Shown here piece after piece: positions 1 through 12,507 of a stretch of DNA of 64,000 nucleotides; the stretch's first letter is position 1; each line of letters opens with the position of its first letter. The notes beneath the pieces are model-generated. The model was not told where the DNA came from and made no database searches. It saw only the letters and a list, made by a program, of their open reading frames with translations. A program made the position numbers and the translations under genes. The stretch is from Sthenelais limicola (lineage: Eukaryota; Annelida; Polychaeta; Phyllodocida; Sigalionidae): NCBI GenBank assembly GCA_942159475.1, contig OW804095.1, positions 95,121,740 through 95,185,739 on the forward strand, given 5' to 3'.

Positions 1-1440
1 TGGTTTTGACACTGGTTCATATCGGTGCATAGTGTAGGTCATTAGTGCATTCATATAGCCTAAAGGGCTAAGAAGGGCTTTTCCCCGATCAGAGATCATG
101 TTTTCCTTTGGCTCTTCTTTTTAAGCTGACTTTTTAGATATTTGGATAGAAACAAATGTCTAAACTATTAAGACTCAACATTTTTATGAGTTCGGCATAC
201 AGACTTGAAACAATTGTTCTAAGACTAAGTAGTATGAGGATGAGTATAAATATGTCAATCAATGGAGTGACACTGACACTGGTCAGATCTAGCCCTTATT
301 TACAAATAATAGACATCGGCACGCCCCCACTTTCAGTCCTTGCATCCTCTATCATTCACAGCTGTCCCATTCCCATGTATAGTGGGGCATGCCTCCCAAA
401 TCTTTCCTTATAATGTGCACTGCAATATATATTTATATATATATAAATATACGCAGCGCAAAAACCAAAGTTATAGGAGAAACCCTAACAGCCAGCTCCA
501 TACAGACGAGGAAAAGGCAAGCCATTGGGAGAACATCAGACGAAAGAATATTTCAATGATGCTTGCCTGGGGAGGGAGTGCCTGGGGAAATAACAGAATT
601 AGCATTGGGTCTTTTTTGAAAGGCTCACGGTCAGGCTAGGGAGCCACTTTTGCCCATGCATAAGGCTAATTTCTGTAGCATCGTTCGTACGGAAATTGCC
701 CTCAGTAAAGCGCCCAGACTTACAAGCCAAGCTTATCTTTTCTCTGATTTACATGAACCTTGTTTATGCCTGCGCTTAGTCAGAACATGGTCTCTTAAAA
801 GTCGAATGCCAATGCAGATGCAATTTGTCACAGGAAATTGCGTCTGGACAATGACCCACACAGAAGGGATGATATGCACACTCTCAGCCATCTTTCGCTA
901 CAAGTGTGACCCCAAAACCCCATGAACTCTCGGATGTGACGAGATTTGGGGGAGATAGAGCAAATTACTTCATGTTATTGACATGCACTGCTGATCGTGT
1001 CGCCCCTCTCACCCACTAATGTTGCTTATTAGAGGGAGTGAATTGGCGACAAAAAACAGGGTATTATAAAGCAACCATAAAACAAATACAGGCTCAGTTC
1101 TGATGGCATCTTTGCTACGGTTTTCTGTCATGGATCCTGCGAGTGGAGTGGGCAAGGACCCCGAAAGGACTTAACCCAGTGGCAGTGTTAAGCCCAAGTC
1201 GCGTCAACATTAGACCCTCATCGCCACTTTTTATGTTCGAATTTATATAGATGAGTTGGTTCCGTTGTTTCCATTTTTTCTACCTTAATTTCCAATCTCA
1301 TTAGTTCAATGTTAAGGCAAGGATTAGACACAACAGTCTTAACTATTTTCCACATTACGCCTATATATATGTCAGGTGAAACGTTCTCTAAGATGCCTTA
1401 TTAATTTTGTTTACACTGTTCGTATTACGGAATCTTATGA
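1..1440. other. No gene or repeat supported
   Basis: AT-rich intergenic or intronic sequence. Only short ORFs (under about 100 codons) are open, with no recognisable domain and no clear exon signals. An AT palindromic stretch lies near 425-455. A short ATG-led reading frame near 1130 stops after 14 codons with no donor nearby. I see nothing functional. Confidence 0.6.
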
Positions 1441-1547
1441 CAGGGTGATTAATATGTTGAATATAATATACCCCAATGAATAGTCATGTGCAATACCAGG
1501 GCATAAGTGAGGATAATAGATTGGGTAATCAGAGTATGATACATCAA
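1441..1547 (+). repeat. Dispersed repeat segment A, copy 1
   Basis: This segment of about 107 bp recurs at 3142-3247 in the same orientation. Both copies share the core ATTGAATATAATATACCCCA in closely related form, then CATAAGTGAGG and an ATCAGA block, and both lead into GAGAGGYGA-type minisatellite DNA. The shared order shows that segment and minisatellite belong to one repeat unit. It has no coding content. It is probably part of a transposable element or segmental duplication; its ends are not defined. Confidence 0.75.
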
Positions 1548-1617
1548 TTTACCGAAAAATGAATTTGTGAAAGGTGGAATCTTCAGTAAGCATATATGGA
1601 AAACATGGTGGTGTGTG

Positions 1618-1990
1618 ACAGGTGAGAGGTGAGGGCGAGATTTAAACGGCGAGAGGCGAGACTTAAATGGTCAGAGGCAAGAGGTGAGACTTTAAATGTG
1701 ATAGGTGAGAGACGAGATGGCAGCCATGGGCCATAGTACTGAAGTGCCTATGGCTGCCATCTCGCCTCTCGCCTCTCGCCTCTCGCCTCTCGCCTCTCGC
1801 CTCTACCTCTCACCTTCCAAATCTCGCCTCTCACGTTTTGCCTCTCACCTCTCACCTTTCAATTCGTGTGTCTCACCATCTCGCCTCTTGCCTCTCACCT
1901 TTTTAATCTCCCCTCTCACCTCTCACCTCTCACCTCTCACCTCTCACCTCTCATGTCTCGCCTCTCGTGTCTCGCCTCTTGCCTCTAAAG
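1618..1990. repeat. 7-bp (CCTCTCR)n minisatellite, partly palindromic
   Basis: The right half (about 1758-1990) is a degenerate tandem array of CCTCTCG and CCTCTCA heptamers. The left half (about 1618-1720) carries the complementary GAGAGGYG purine-rich units, so the array reads as two arms of an inverted repeat. The centre is a clean hairpin: 1703-1727 pairs with 1750-1774 around a 22-nt loop, with GAGATGGCAGCCAT at the inner end of the stem. A 118-codon frame over the array (1705-2061) is repeat-encoded Ser/Leu/Pro-rich sequence, not a gene. Confidence 0.85.
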
Positions 1991-2090
1991 GTGCAACTGG
2001 GAAGTCTGTGGATTCCGTTTCCAAAGTGGAAGGTCCATCTTTTCCATGGCTTAACTTATAATGATGGACTGTGAAAACTAGTGAGACTGA

Positions 2091-2183
2091 GCAGAGAAAG
2101 TGTGTGTGTGAGAGAGAGAGAGTGGCGGAGTGGGGAGGAAGAGAAGGAGAGGGAGCAGAAAAGAGAGAGAGAGAGAGAAGAAG
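2091..2183. repeat. (GT)n/(GA)n purine-rich microsatellite
   Basis: A compound simple repeat: a GT run, a GA run, a mixed GGA/GAGA stretch, then a second (GA)n run ending in AAG. It lies just 3' of the heptamer minisatellite and is probably part of the same simple-sequence-rich repeat. No coding function. Confidence 0.85.
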
Positions 2184-2241
2184 TATATGCCAAGAACTCT
2201 AGATGATATTCAATCATAAGTTCCTTCATATTTTTGTATGT

Positions 2242-2284
2242 CAAAGGTAGGCAGGGAAGTGAGTATACAGTGGCCTGGTACATG
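2242..2284 (+). repeat. Dispersed repeat segment B, copy 1
   Basis: A block of about 43 bp beginning CAAAGGTAGGCAGGGAAGTG recurs in diverged form at 3039-3079. It lies 0.7-0.8 kb after segment A copy 1, whereas the second B copy lies just before segment A copy 2, so the two loci are rearranged relative to each other. Confidence 0.65.
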
Positions 2285-3038
2285 ATGAAATAATAAATTG
2301 TATCTTTGATGAATAATATAGTTTCACATAAGGTGGGTCTAAACATCTCCACTGCCATATTTATTACTCTACATAGACATTATTAGGTAATCATATGTGA
2401 TGTGTCACAGGAAAATGAATCACAAGTTGCCAAATTGTTTTTTTTTCCAAAGTGATTTATCCAGGATAACCTTTGCTCAGAATGTTTCGATTCTTGTGGT
2501 GCTTACACGCTAAGAAATATCCCTAAAACTAGTAAGCAATAGCGTAGCGTGTCATGTGCATTGCGTAATTATAATGTAATATAATTCTACGAGGTAACAG
2601 GCATTAATTGGGATAACGCAATGCGGGGATTATGAAATCACTCAAGCTTGCCTAGCCATTGTCTTAAGTAACACCTCCCATACAGGCTTTCTCTGTATAC
2701 TAGGTGCGAATATGAATCCTAATTCCCTTGTAGCACTGTTGCATGCAATAGGTGCACAGCAGGGGGATAATGTGACTGTTTATGTTTGAGCTATATGATG
2801 ACTTACCTTCAGCCATACTTTAATGTTTTCAACTCTAAATATTTTATTTTTCATTAACTAAAATGTCTGGCACGTTATGGGGACATAAAACCTGCCCAAA
2901 TATTATATGCTCTAATTCCGAAGAAAATTACTAAATTCTGAAGAAAATTACTAAATTCTTAATGTCAACAAAAGGAAGACGTTAGATATGTATTTCTTTT
3001 ATATGTGTATATAGCAAAAAACAACAGTAGTAGCATGC
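2285..3038. other. No gene supported
   Basis: AT-rich sequence between the two segment-B copies. It holds one short direct duplication near 2918-2960 (GAAGAAAATTACTAAATTCT occurs twice in tandem). I see nothing else. Confidence 0.55.
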
Positions 3039-3079
3039 CAAAGGTAGGCAGAGAAGTGAGAGTAATGGCTTAGTACATG
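3039..3079 (+). repeat. Dispersed repeat segment B, copy 2
   Basis: Diverged second copy of the block at 2242-2284, sharing AAAGGTAGGCAG and AGTACATG-type blocks. It is followed within about 65 bp by segment A copy 2. Confidence 0.6.
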
Positions 3080-3141
3080 TGACCTTGACAGGAGGTTGAG
3101 CTTGACCTTCTTCTGCACCCAATATATAGATATATTAATTC

Positions 3142-3247
3142 CAGGGTAATTGATATATTGAATATAATATACCCCAATGAACAGTCATATGCCATATCAG
3201 ACATAAGTGAGGTTAATAGAAGCGTGCGTTAATCAGATGAAACATCA
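3142..3247 (+). repeat. Dispersed repeat segment A, copy 2
   Basis: Second copy of segment A (1441-1547), in the same orientation with scattered substitutions. Like copy 1 it leads toward a GAGAGGCGA-rich minisatellite, which here starts at once. Confidence 0.75.
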
Positions 3248-3316
3248 GGCGAGAGGCGAAAGGCGAGAGGCGAAAGGCGAGAGGCGAAAGGCGAGAGGCG
3301 AAAGGCGAGAGTCGAG
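3248..3316 (+). repeat. 14-bp GCGAGAGGCGAAAG minisatellite
   Basis: About five near-perfect tandem copies of a 14-bp unit, itself a doubled heptamer (GCGAGAG, GCGAAAG) related to the complementary strand of the array at 1618-1990. An open frame through it encodes an Arg/Glu/Lys repeat and is an artefact of the tandem unit. Confidence 0.85.
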
Positions 3317-6300
3317 TCTTAAAAGCTCTCTCTCTTGCTCTCTTTCTTTTGTGGCTAAATCCTCACATTACGCTACTCGTAAATATTTTGTTCTATTCAT
3401 TTTAACATTGTTTGCCTGTGATGATAAGAATAAAATAAATGATGTCATTTTATTATCTGTCCGTTTTTAGTGAAAATGTTATTGCTACAAACCTAAATTA
3501 TATATGCATCAATCCATCTGAAATGTAGTCATTGCAAAATGGGTGTGTGTTCTGTGGTTATGGGGTTCCGGCTCCTACCAAGACTCTGGGGTCCTGGAAA
3601 TTGAATGCATGTAGGCAAACATTTTTTTAATACTACCATCATGAATTCCATGCCAGCAATTTCTTATTACCATATTTTTTTCCATACGCCTTATGCTAAT
3701 GACAACAGGCTTCCTTCTCATAAATTTCTTCCAATAATGAAATATTTACTTTAGCATGCATCATTGTCTTTGCGATCGGGACAGACGATTGTATTTAAAT
3801 GGGCAAGACGATTTGAATCACAGGCCTGCAGGGACAGGATTAACACCTTTTAAAAATTTGAATAAAGCAGTTTATCATGTATTTCAGGCCATTCTCTCCA
3901 ATAATTGTCAAGTCTGTCCCTCGTGAATAAGTGGCATTGCTTCTAACTGTAACTAGCACCCTCTTTCATTGCGCAACTAAATTTAGACTACATGCTTGCT
4001 CTGAAGGGGCTATGCTAGAATCAAAACGCTGGCTCGAAAGCAGGCAATCGTTCTGATGGGCAAATCTCTCTTCACTCCAAGGGGGCGTACTGCTTGTCAA
4101 GGATCATAAGTGTGTTGACATAGATGTCTAGTTATGGGCGATCTATCCATTTGCTACCAAGCGCTCGGATATTGGTAGGATCGAGCTGGGGATATAGGAG
4201 AAGTGAGTGTGGGATGTGTTGGGGTAGAGGGTAGAGGTTTGTATTATGATTATTCTGTCTGCTTCTGTATCATGTGCATTAGCAAAATGATGCATTATCA
4301 TCCATAGTATTGGTCTTGGGCGTCGCCGTGGGATATGGAAGGACAAGAATAAAAATTCAATACATTAATACATGTACGTATATAGAAGACAAGAGAGGAA
4401 AAGCACTGGCTGCCTCGGCTATGTAGTGAATGGCGGGGAATGACTATTGGCTGTGCCGTCCAACACAATCAGTCTCCCTCTCCATCAGGACATATGTCTC
4501 TAGGAGATGCACACAGCAGCTATTCCAAGCATCCACCTAGATGTGTCCTAAGCGTGGCGGGAAACGGCCAATATTCTCTTTGATGACTTCTATCATTGTC
4601 GTCTGCTGTCACTTTACGGCGGCATTTTGACCCATAAAAGGCGGCCTAACCTCCATATACATTCATATCACATGATCCCCTTTTAGTACCTTCCTATGTT
4701 AGACGATTTCCCCGATTTAAGTCCCCGAAGTTAGGAAACTTAAACCAAGGAACATTTTCGCTTCACTAATAAAAACAAAAGCAAAGTTTGATGACTCCTT
4801 GGCTTCTACTCCGCGAAATAGACATGAATGGACAAAGAAATAATTAACATAATTAACGAAATACAAAAGTGGATGGGTACTTTTAATTTTGATGAACAAA
4901 ATATTCTCTAAGATATATACATACCATGCATGAACTAGGCCTATATAGATCATGTACATACAGGTATCGTCAATCTTGAACTGGCGATGATTAAAATATT
5001 CCTCTCGTGTCCTCTGAATGACCTTGATCCCTCCAGCTCATGACTGAGGGTTTTCCAACATATTATTCCAGCGTTTTAAAACGCGTGGTACGTATAGTAG
5101 AAAGGACTAATGTAATTTAGACCCAGGTTATAGTGGCACAGTACTGCCCGTAAGGCTTCTAACGGCCCTAATGTCAGACAACCATGTATGAACGATGGCA
5201 AGAGTCTGGATTTAGTTTCCCTTCTTTTGGAGATCAAACCCAGTTCACTTGATATATCGAGAGTTCACGCAAAGGGTGACCTCCTAGGGTGGTACCTACA
5301 ACCGACAGGGGGAGGTCACTATCGGAGGGTCTTCATGGCTTTAGAGGTGCTAGGAGATATCTCTAGAGTTGTATCTCGCTCCCCAATGTTTTATCGAACG
5401 CTCCTGTTGGAGAACCAGCTCAATAACTGCAATCCCATGGGAGCAATAGATTGGAGTCAATGAGCAGCCAGGCACAATATGCATTTTGGGGATATCAAGC
5501 AGTGAGGTTGACTGGGTAAAGTATCGGTAAGGAGTTTGACTCGCCGATAATCGGGCGAATTTATGACAACAAGGTTTCTCGTCAACGATCTCGCGAGGGT
5601 TTTGGAGATGTAGGATTGGAGGTTTACTAGGAAGGTGTTGATTGGACCATCGGAACGTTCATCACGTGTCGTTGTGATACTAATCAGTCACCCCTGGGAC
5701 GAATATACCACTCTGTAAATTATTCTTAGGACACTGAGCCTATTTCCACCGTATGACAGTGGATAGGAATTTGGTCTCAACAAGTGCGTGCCGAATACAA
5801 ATCAAGGCTAGGGGGCCTTGAGTCCAATTGCCATTTCCCATGCACTTATATCGTTAATCTTGAGTTTACACAAACCCCTTTTTCCTAATACTACTCACGG
5901 CGGGAAGCCTCTAAAGTGGCATGCATGCCCAAAGAGGCAAAGAGATAAATGAACTTGCTTCCAGGTCTATTCATCAAGCAGAGCTAGTCTTAGTTAGGCC
6001 GCCCAAGCCTCACCTAATGCAGTGTCATATCTCAAACGCCCCAAAGCACAGGGAGCCCTGGAGCCGAGCCTGCCAGTATCGTCACTTTCCACCCGCTAGC
6101 ATCCATGCTCCCCTAGTAGTAGGCTCTACATGTCGCTCCATCACAAGCCCTGCAGCTGTGCACTCCCTCTAGTCTGGCCGTCACCGGGCCGGTATATAGG
6201 TAGGTGGGTAACCACCAACCCCCTCCCTTCCCTCTGCTCCCCCATTCCTGTCTCCATACACAGCCATCCCAGCCATAGGGCTCAAAAGAAGCATACCTAT

Positions 6301-7866
6301 GCATACAATATGGGCGCCTATACCTATATGGTAATCATTTTTTCGAGACAGAGTGAAGCCAAACACATGTTTTGTGTATTTTGTTTTATTTGATGTACGT
6401 ATATTTCAGTAAGTTATATTGAATATGATTATAATATCAATCGGTATATGACATGTGCCATTATAAATATGACATGTATCATATCGTTACAATGAAACAT
6501 GTCGATCATTAAAAGTAGTATTTATAAATATAATATAGAAATGTGTTATAAATATATAGCATCATGACTATATTATACAGGATATATATATTCTCTATAG
6601 TGCATGTGTATAATATTTTATATTCATTGAGATATGGATACTAGAGATTCCAAAGGCAGATTCTCTTGACGAAGGATTTCCCATTGCCATTACTTCAAGC
6701 ATTGTATGGCACACATGTTGAATACCGTACGTATAGCCAATACAGCCATTAGTACCCCTTTTGCTTTGAAAGATTCATAAGAGTGAGAGAAAAGAGACCG
6801 TAGAGGGCGATGAGGTCCACTGCCACCGTACCCCGATCATACCAATGGTTGGTCGCATGTGATCAATAATCCACGAGAGCATTAATGATTGCTTGTATGC
6901 ATACACATAACTCCAAAAGAATAACACTAACCCGTCTGACCTATGTGTGTTCTCGCAATACTATCTCATTGCCCTTAGGAGAGCAAAGGGGTCGGGCTTG
7001 TCCAAAATACTTTCAGTCGCCTTATATTACCGTGGTCACCTGAACTAATCTATCTTGTATGTATATACGTAGAAATTGCTTGCCAGCACAGGGACATGTA
7101 AGGTATTATTAAAAATTGTCAGTATTGGTGCGTTATACACCCAGATTCTTACAATTTTCTGTATTACAAGAGCTATTGCAACTACTATACCATATCCAAA
7201 CCATATAGGACATAAAGTATGTAATGTATACTTTATGATCTTAATGACTTAATTAGTATGAGCAGTGTCAATTGCACATGATGTGATTAAAGATATTGCA
7301 TTGACCTTTTGCTACTCATCAAGTTGCAAGGCCCATCGAAGCCTGAGATACACTCTAAGTTTCAGTAATGATAGACATAATTTGTAACATCACCGTAAAA
7401 TGGCATTAGGATCTAATTGCACAATGCTGCACGAATGACATCGTCGGGCCCATGTGAAGCCATACGCAAAATATGGCAGGCAGGTAGGCCTAGTCCATGC
7501 ATGATGGCATTAGCATGGCTATGATTAGAGTCATAATCCCACTCCCAGAAGGGCTATCGCACTACAGAATGGTACTGTCATTATCTATCCTTTTGGCTTA
7601 ACATGGCCAGCCTCATTGCTATTACATCTGAGCTTGGTTTAAGCAGCAGCTCTAGCCTCTACCCTGTTGGATCCACTAATAGCCTCAGAGGACAAGATTC
7701 TGCTCTCCTGGGACCAACACTCTGATTAGCCACAGAATTCCCCCTCCTTCTGGTATAGATGGGAATCTACAGGAGCGCTAGATTATCCCAAGGCTGGGAT
7801 GGTTCTGCTACTAGAGCAGCAGAAAACAGCATGGCATAGTTTCCTCCTGTATTCCTTCATTCCTAA
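3317..7866. other. Gene-free stretch; nothing supported
   Basis: About 4.5 kb with no recognisable coding domain, RNA gene or clear repeat. The longest frames, such as 91 codons at 5188-5463, resemble no family I know and have no convincing splice sites. The part at 6400-6620 is very AT-rich. Confidence 0.5.
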
Positions 7867-7869
7867 CCC

Positions 7870-7927
7870 CTTCTTCTTCTGCTGCTGCTGTCCCTTCTCT
7901 TTTTCTCCTCCTCCTCCTCCTCCTCCT
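7870..7927. repeat. Trinucleotide microsatellites (TTC/TGC and TCC)
   Basis: Runs of TTC, then TGC, at about 7870-7890 and (TCC)n at about 7905-7927. They keep a 181-codon + strand frame (7799-8344) and a 65-codon - strand frame (7783-7980) open. The - strand frame reads Gly-, Gln- and Lys-runs followed by a Cys-Cys motif, but I see no good splice donor or homology, so neither frame is called a gene. Confidence 0.75.
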
Positions 7928-10676
7928 TCCTGTTCTCCTTCGTCTGTACTCGTCATCCCATTGGCCATCCACCTCCTCATAGAGTATCCTGGCTATAGTT
8001 TACCTTTCCTATACTTACACCACAAGCTACGTTTTGTGCTGACGCTGCATTTTGTAAATTCTGCCCTTAAGACACATAGCAGCCGAGCCTTTCACAAAAA
8101 GGAATTAATTCTCTCTCTCTCGAGCAGCTCCTGCGCAGAGAACATAATTCTCTTCGGGCAGAAGGAGGGAGACCTGTCGCACAATGCTTACCTGCGTGAA
8201 TGGAAGGCGCTTTTTACCTTGGTTACCTTAGTTTTTAACACAGATGTATACATAGTTTTCATCATTTCGATAAAGATTGCCAGGCAATTAAATCGTAAGA
8301 TTATTCGCTTGAAACAAGTAAGTGTTGATACTACCATTAAATAATGAGTCCTAAATGCCATGCATTGACAATGAAGAAGTAAAACCAGAGATTGCGAACG
8401 CTGAGTAAAAAGCCTAGCACTATCAATGCCCATTAGGTCGGTGTAAACGTGAAATATCATCAGAATTCTCACCTTAATATGCAGCTGCTCTGCCTGGAAA
8501 ACAGTAATAAATAAAGTTTAATAGTCGAAATAAGTAAATTCCCTGCGTTTATGGGGGTGTGGCTGCAGGATTAAATGATTCGTTGGCAGAGCTTTCGCGA
8601 TGATATAAAAAGAGATGTGATGACGCCAGTGGAAAGCATGGAGGAGGAAAAAACACTCTTGGTCGTACATAAAATCCCGTAGAATATTACCTTTATGTTC
8701 TATATTGATCATGATCCTTAAATAAGCAAAACCTGGCCCTTTCATAATGTAAGTGCAGCGATTCCCTTGCAGCGAACCAGTCAAATTTACCATGCACTGG
8801 AGCTCCCATGGCCATGCATCCGCTACTATTGATAACGGTATAAAAGAACCGTTAAAGCCAGGGAAACGTTAGTTAGACCGACTGAAAAGGCTATAGCTGG
8901 ATCATATTCTATATTTCAAAGACTGAACATTGTAGTTGTTATTATGGTGCAAAGTATTTTTGTTATATTGATAATGGCAATCAGTTTATGGGAGGCCAAA
9001 ATAAGTGTTGAATTTCAATGTTGAATTACCATGAAGGGACTCAATGCTTTATCAATAATATTAAACCGATCCATCCATTTATCAAAGGGAGCCATAAAAC
9101 CCTCCAAAGATACTGCCTCTTCGTGGAGCGTGCGTTTATGGCGATGGGGAGGAGGCGATACGTCTTCATCTCACGTTTTCATATTAAATTTAATACCTTT
9201 AAAAACATAGGCAGTTTGTTACAGGCAGGCGTTTCAGTGAATATAGTAACTGGGATCGAAGGACAAAATACTCTGTTAAGGTTATATAAATGCTAATGTA
9301 TTGTGAGTCGTATATGGTCTGTTATAAGATATTGGAAAGATATTACTGCATGAGCATTAGGCAATTTCTGTTACGATATCGTATAAAGTTACCTTCTCCA
9401 TATGAGCAACAGATTAGAAAGCTTGTCCAGTCATTCCCTAATGATGAGATATAGCTTTTAGGAAATTGAAGCAACGGTTGGAGGGGAGGGAGGAAGTTTT
9501 CTATGGTGGGTCTCCTGTCCTTGACAGAGATTCTATCAGTTGTCCGAATTGCTATTGGGAAGCATAAAATGGCAAGAGACGTATCTAGCCAACTCCCTCT
9601 TATACCCCTTCCCCGATCTCCACCCTCTTTCGTGGGGAAAAATCAATAACTGCCCCAGATTTTTGCTATTCTCCGCCAAGGCTTTAGCTACTTGGGTTAG
9701 TTGTTATGCGTCGGGGAGAAGTGTGATGAGTAGTGTAGGGTAATGGGGCACTGGCCCGGGTGACTATCTACCCCCAACACATGCTTACGGCTAGGCTCAA
9801 TGTCTGTATATATCATCTGAAGTACCCATGTATTCATTTGATGTAAATGTCAGCGTTTTTGTTAATGGGTCCCGCGGCATATCCAACAAATTAACGGCTC
9901 CTTTCATTGTCTGTCTAGTGTTATGTACCGTTTTCTTTATAGTTCATACTTCATTTTAAACAATGGTCTCTGCCAACCCATAAACGACGTCATGACGTGT
10001 TGATGATCTCCATGGAAAGCCAGTGGTAATAATTAATGTGGCGGGACACTCCTCTAAACGAGAGTATCGAATAAGAAGCATTTTATGCAACACATATTTG
10101 AACATATGGGCATATTATATTTATATATTGCACCTCTCGGCCCACAAGCGACCTCGAGCGTACTGTAAATTGAATTTCGGGTTGACCTGGGCGCTCCTAC
10201 CTTGCCGAATAAGGATATAATATTCCATCTTGTATGAAATACAAATCATGGAGTTATAGTACTCACCGATTCATGGAAGTGGCTATAAAAGTAAGAAATC
10301 TCTCTGAAAAGAAAGAGAAACAGGAAAGCATCTTTTCCCCTGCGAAATTGCCGTTTTTCCGTGTTGATAAAATGTTGCGCTTGAAAGTCTATGCATCCTA
10401 GCTAAGCTGACAGACTGATAGATATAAATGAAAGAAGGCCATAATTCCGCTTCTCTGTGAACCTTCACTCTCTCAAATACATTTTGTAACAATGAAGAAA
10501 TATATGAGATGAATTTCCAATTCCAAAAATGAAAGGACCGAAGAAATCGTGTTGTACATTCTCCGTCGAAATAAACCTAAAGAGGCTCTCAGCTTCTTGA
10601 CTGAACTAAGTAAACCATATAAAAACACTTAGAACTGCAAAGAGTGTATAATATGTGCACATATTGCATATTGCAT
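7928..10676. other. No gene supported
   Basis: AT-rich sequence with only short frames lacking known motifs or paired splice signals. I see no RNA gene and no defined repeat. Confidence 0.5.
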
Positions 10677-10698
10677 AATTCAATTCAATTCAATTCAA
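10677..10698. repeat. (ATTCA)n pentamer run, LINE/SINE-tail type
   Basis: Four TTCAA-type pentamers. The run and its immediate flanks (CATAA before, ATTCTT-like after) resemble the run at 18633-18655. Read on the - strand this is a (TTGAA)n tail, the sort of short-repeat 3' end seen on CR1/L2-type retroelements and their SINEs. It may mark the 3' end of a small - strand insertion next to the + strand LINE fragment. Confidence 0.5.
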
Positions 10699-10699
10699 A

Positions 10700-11093
10700 G
10701 TATTCTTCTTTTAAAATTGCATTGAATTTACCAAAGTACACTAGTACGAGAGAGATTCACATAAACCTTAACATGCCATCCTTATTAACGAGGAGAAATG
10801 GCCATGTTACAGAGTTGGCATTTAGGAGAACTCTATCTAATGAAAATCTAGACATTAGGAAAGTTAACCTTAGGAGCCTAAACGATGGTATCAAACTGAA
10901 AGTGCCTTTACCAAAAAATGAAGTGTTCAAAAAATCATATGTCTACAAAATTCCAATGTTGTGGAATGATCTGAATAGCAAGGCAAGATCTATAAAAACC
11001 AGGAAACATTTTAAGACCTATCTGAAGAATACATATCCCTCTGAGGTTGATCAATATATTTCTACAGACCTGGAAACGAGTATTGTTATTTAA
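10700..11093 (+). pseudogene. LINE ORF2 C-terminal fragment (CR1/L2/jockey-like)
   Basis: The frame 10644-11093 is open for 149 codons; the recognisable part starts around 10700. Its last 100 or so residues have the tail layout of jockey-superfamily LINE polyproteins: a basic region with an RRT-like motif (FRRTLSNENLD), the signature KIPMLWNDLNSKARSIKT (usually Y+.P.LWN.LP..IR), and an FKTYLK end. The endonuclease and reverse-transcriptase domains that belong upstream are absent, so this is a 5'-truncated copy and cannot move by itself. A short AATGTGA-type tandem tail follows at about 11230-11262. Family membership is inferred from the tail motif; the clade within the superfamily is uncertain. 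Confidence 0.7.
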
Positions 11094-11227
11094 TAAGATG
11101 GTTGAGGGTGGGGGGACGAAAATAGACTAGTAAGATCTATGATACCTAAGATCAACTTATTTCGATGGGAGGGATAACATTCTAAGTTTAGGGGTGGGAA
11201 TTATAATTTTATTGTCTCTGTATAACC

Positions 11228-11264
11228 ATTGAAATGTGAAATGTGTAATGTGAAATGTGAATTG
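11228..11264 (+). repeat. (AATGTGA)n heptamer repeat near LINE 3' end
   Basis: Four to five imperfect copies of GAAATGT/AATGTGA lie 130-170 bp after the stop codon of the LINE fragment. Short tandem repeats at this position are typical 3' tails of CR1/L2-type elements, which end in microsatellites and not poly(A). Confidence 0.55.
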
Positions 11265-12507
11265 TTGTTACCCAGTACAGGGGAAAATATGTGATTATGC
11301 CCACCCAGTTCAGGGAGGCTCTCTTTCGAAAAAGAAAAAAAATTAACATTATATTGTATATACACTATTGCACAGTATGAATAAAACTAGAAATATCTCT
11401 TCGAGATAGTAAAATTGCAAATATAAGCTAAAATAGGTGAAAATACTTTAACTCGTCACTTTTAGTAAAACAATGGATAATATAAGAAGTAAGTGTTATG
11501 CTGATTGATCGTAACGAAAGCATCCTAGTACAGGGAGGTCAGTTGATGTAAATGACAACAGTGATAATTCTCTCAACAATATGCTATCTATATTTATATA
11601 AGTGTGTAAAAATATAACTAAGAGCAGAATACAAAATTGTAAAAGTCTAATGTACAGCGAGTACGAAAAGACTATGTCTGTATACATATTCCATGTGAAA
11701 TAAAAAATGTCATGATTTATTACTGTACGATTGGATTTGTTAAGGTTGTCCGGGAAGAACTATCCGTAGAAGGAACATCCCATTCTGTAATGATTTTACT
11801 GAATAAAAACTATTATATATATATATATTCCTTATTTGTGACTAAGGGGGATGTACAAAGACGAGCCATACATTAGAAAGGATTTTCTGGTCTTCCTGTG
11901 TGGTCCTTGACTACGGAGAAGAAAATTTAAATTGTAATTAAAGTTTGTAAAGCCCAGAAAGTTATGGATTGCTAACGTATTTGCTAAACTACATTAATAA
12001 TAATATGAATTTCATGACTCTGCTGTCGTTCAGATAATGGAATCAGAACAAAATATTTCAAATAAGGAAAATGATTCAGTATCGCACAATATCATTATAA
12101 GTTTAAGTGTTTACAGTGAAAACAATGAGCATACCGTATATATAGAGAGAGAAAGAGATCTACTTTCATAATGTCTCCGTATCTGAATTGGCGAGGTATA
12201 GCATGATTACATTGGCCAGTAATATTATTTGTAATGTAAAAATAGATAGCAAAATCACGTGGATGATTTCATTTGAGAACAAGGCATCACATATGTCCCT
12301 TTGACTGTGTATATAGATCTGTACCTCTTTGCTATAGATATTAGTGTCTCAATCAGGATTAGCTGTAAATAGCGACCCTTTAGTTGTAAGACTTTCGCCG
12401 AATAAATATATCTTAAACTCTTAACTCTATGCCCCATTTGTATATATATACATGTATCCTCGATATATAATCAGGACAATGTCTTTATTTGTTGCACGGC
12501 TCATCAT
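11265..12507. other. No gene supported
   Basis: AT-rich sequence with a (TA)n run at about 11814-11830 and a GA-rich run near 12140. The part up to about 11400 may still be LINE 3' UTR. I see nothing else. Confidence 0.5.

Noticed and set aside
1705..2061. 118-codon + strand frame
   Set aside because: Entirely the translation of the heptamer minisatellite (Ser/Leu/Pro/His repeats).
1618..3316. CRISPR-like direct repeats
   Set aside because: Units are contiguous with no unique spacers, and the window is eukaryotic; these are minisatellites.
7799..8344. 181-codon + strand frame
   Set aside because: Kept open by TTC/TGC/TCC microsatellites at its start; the remainder has no domain and no splice context.
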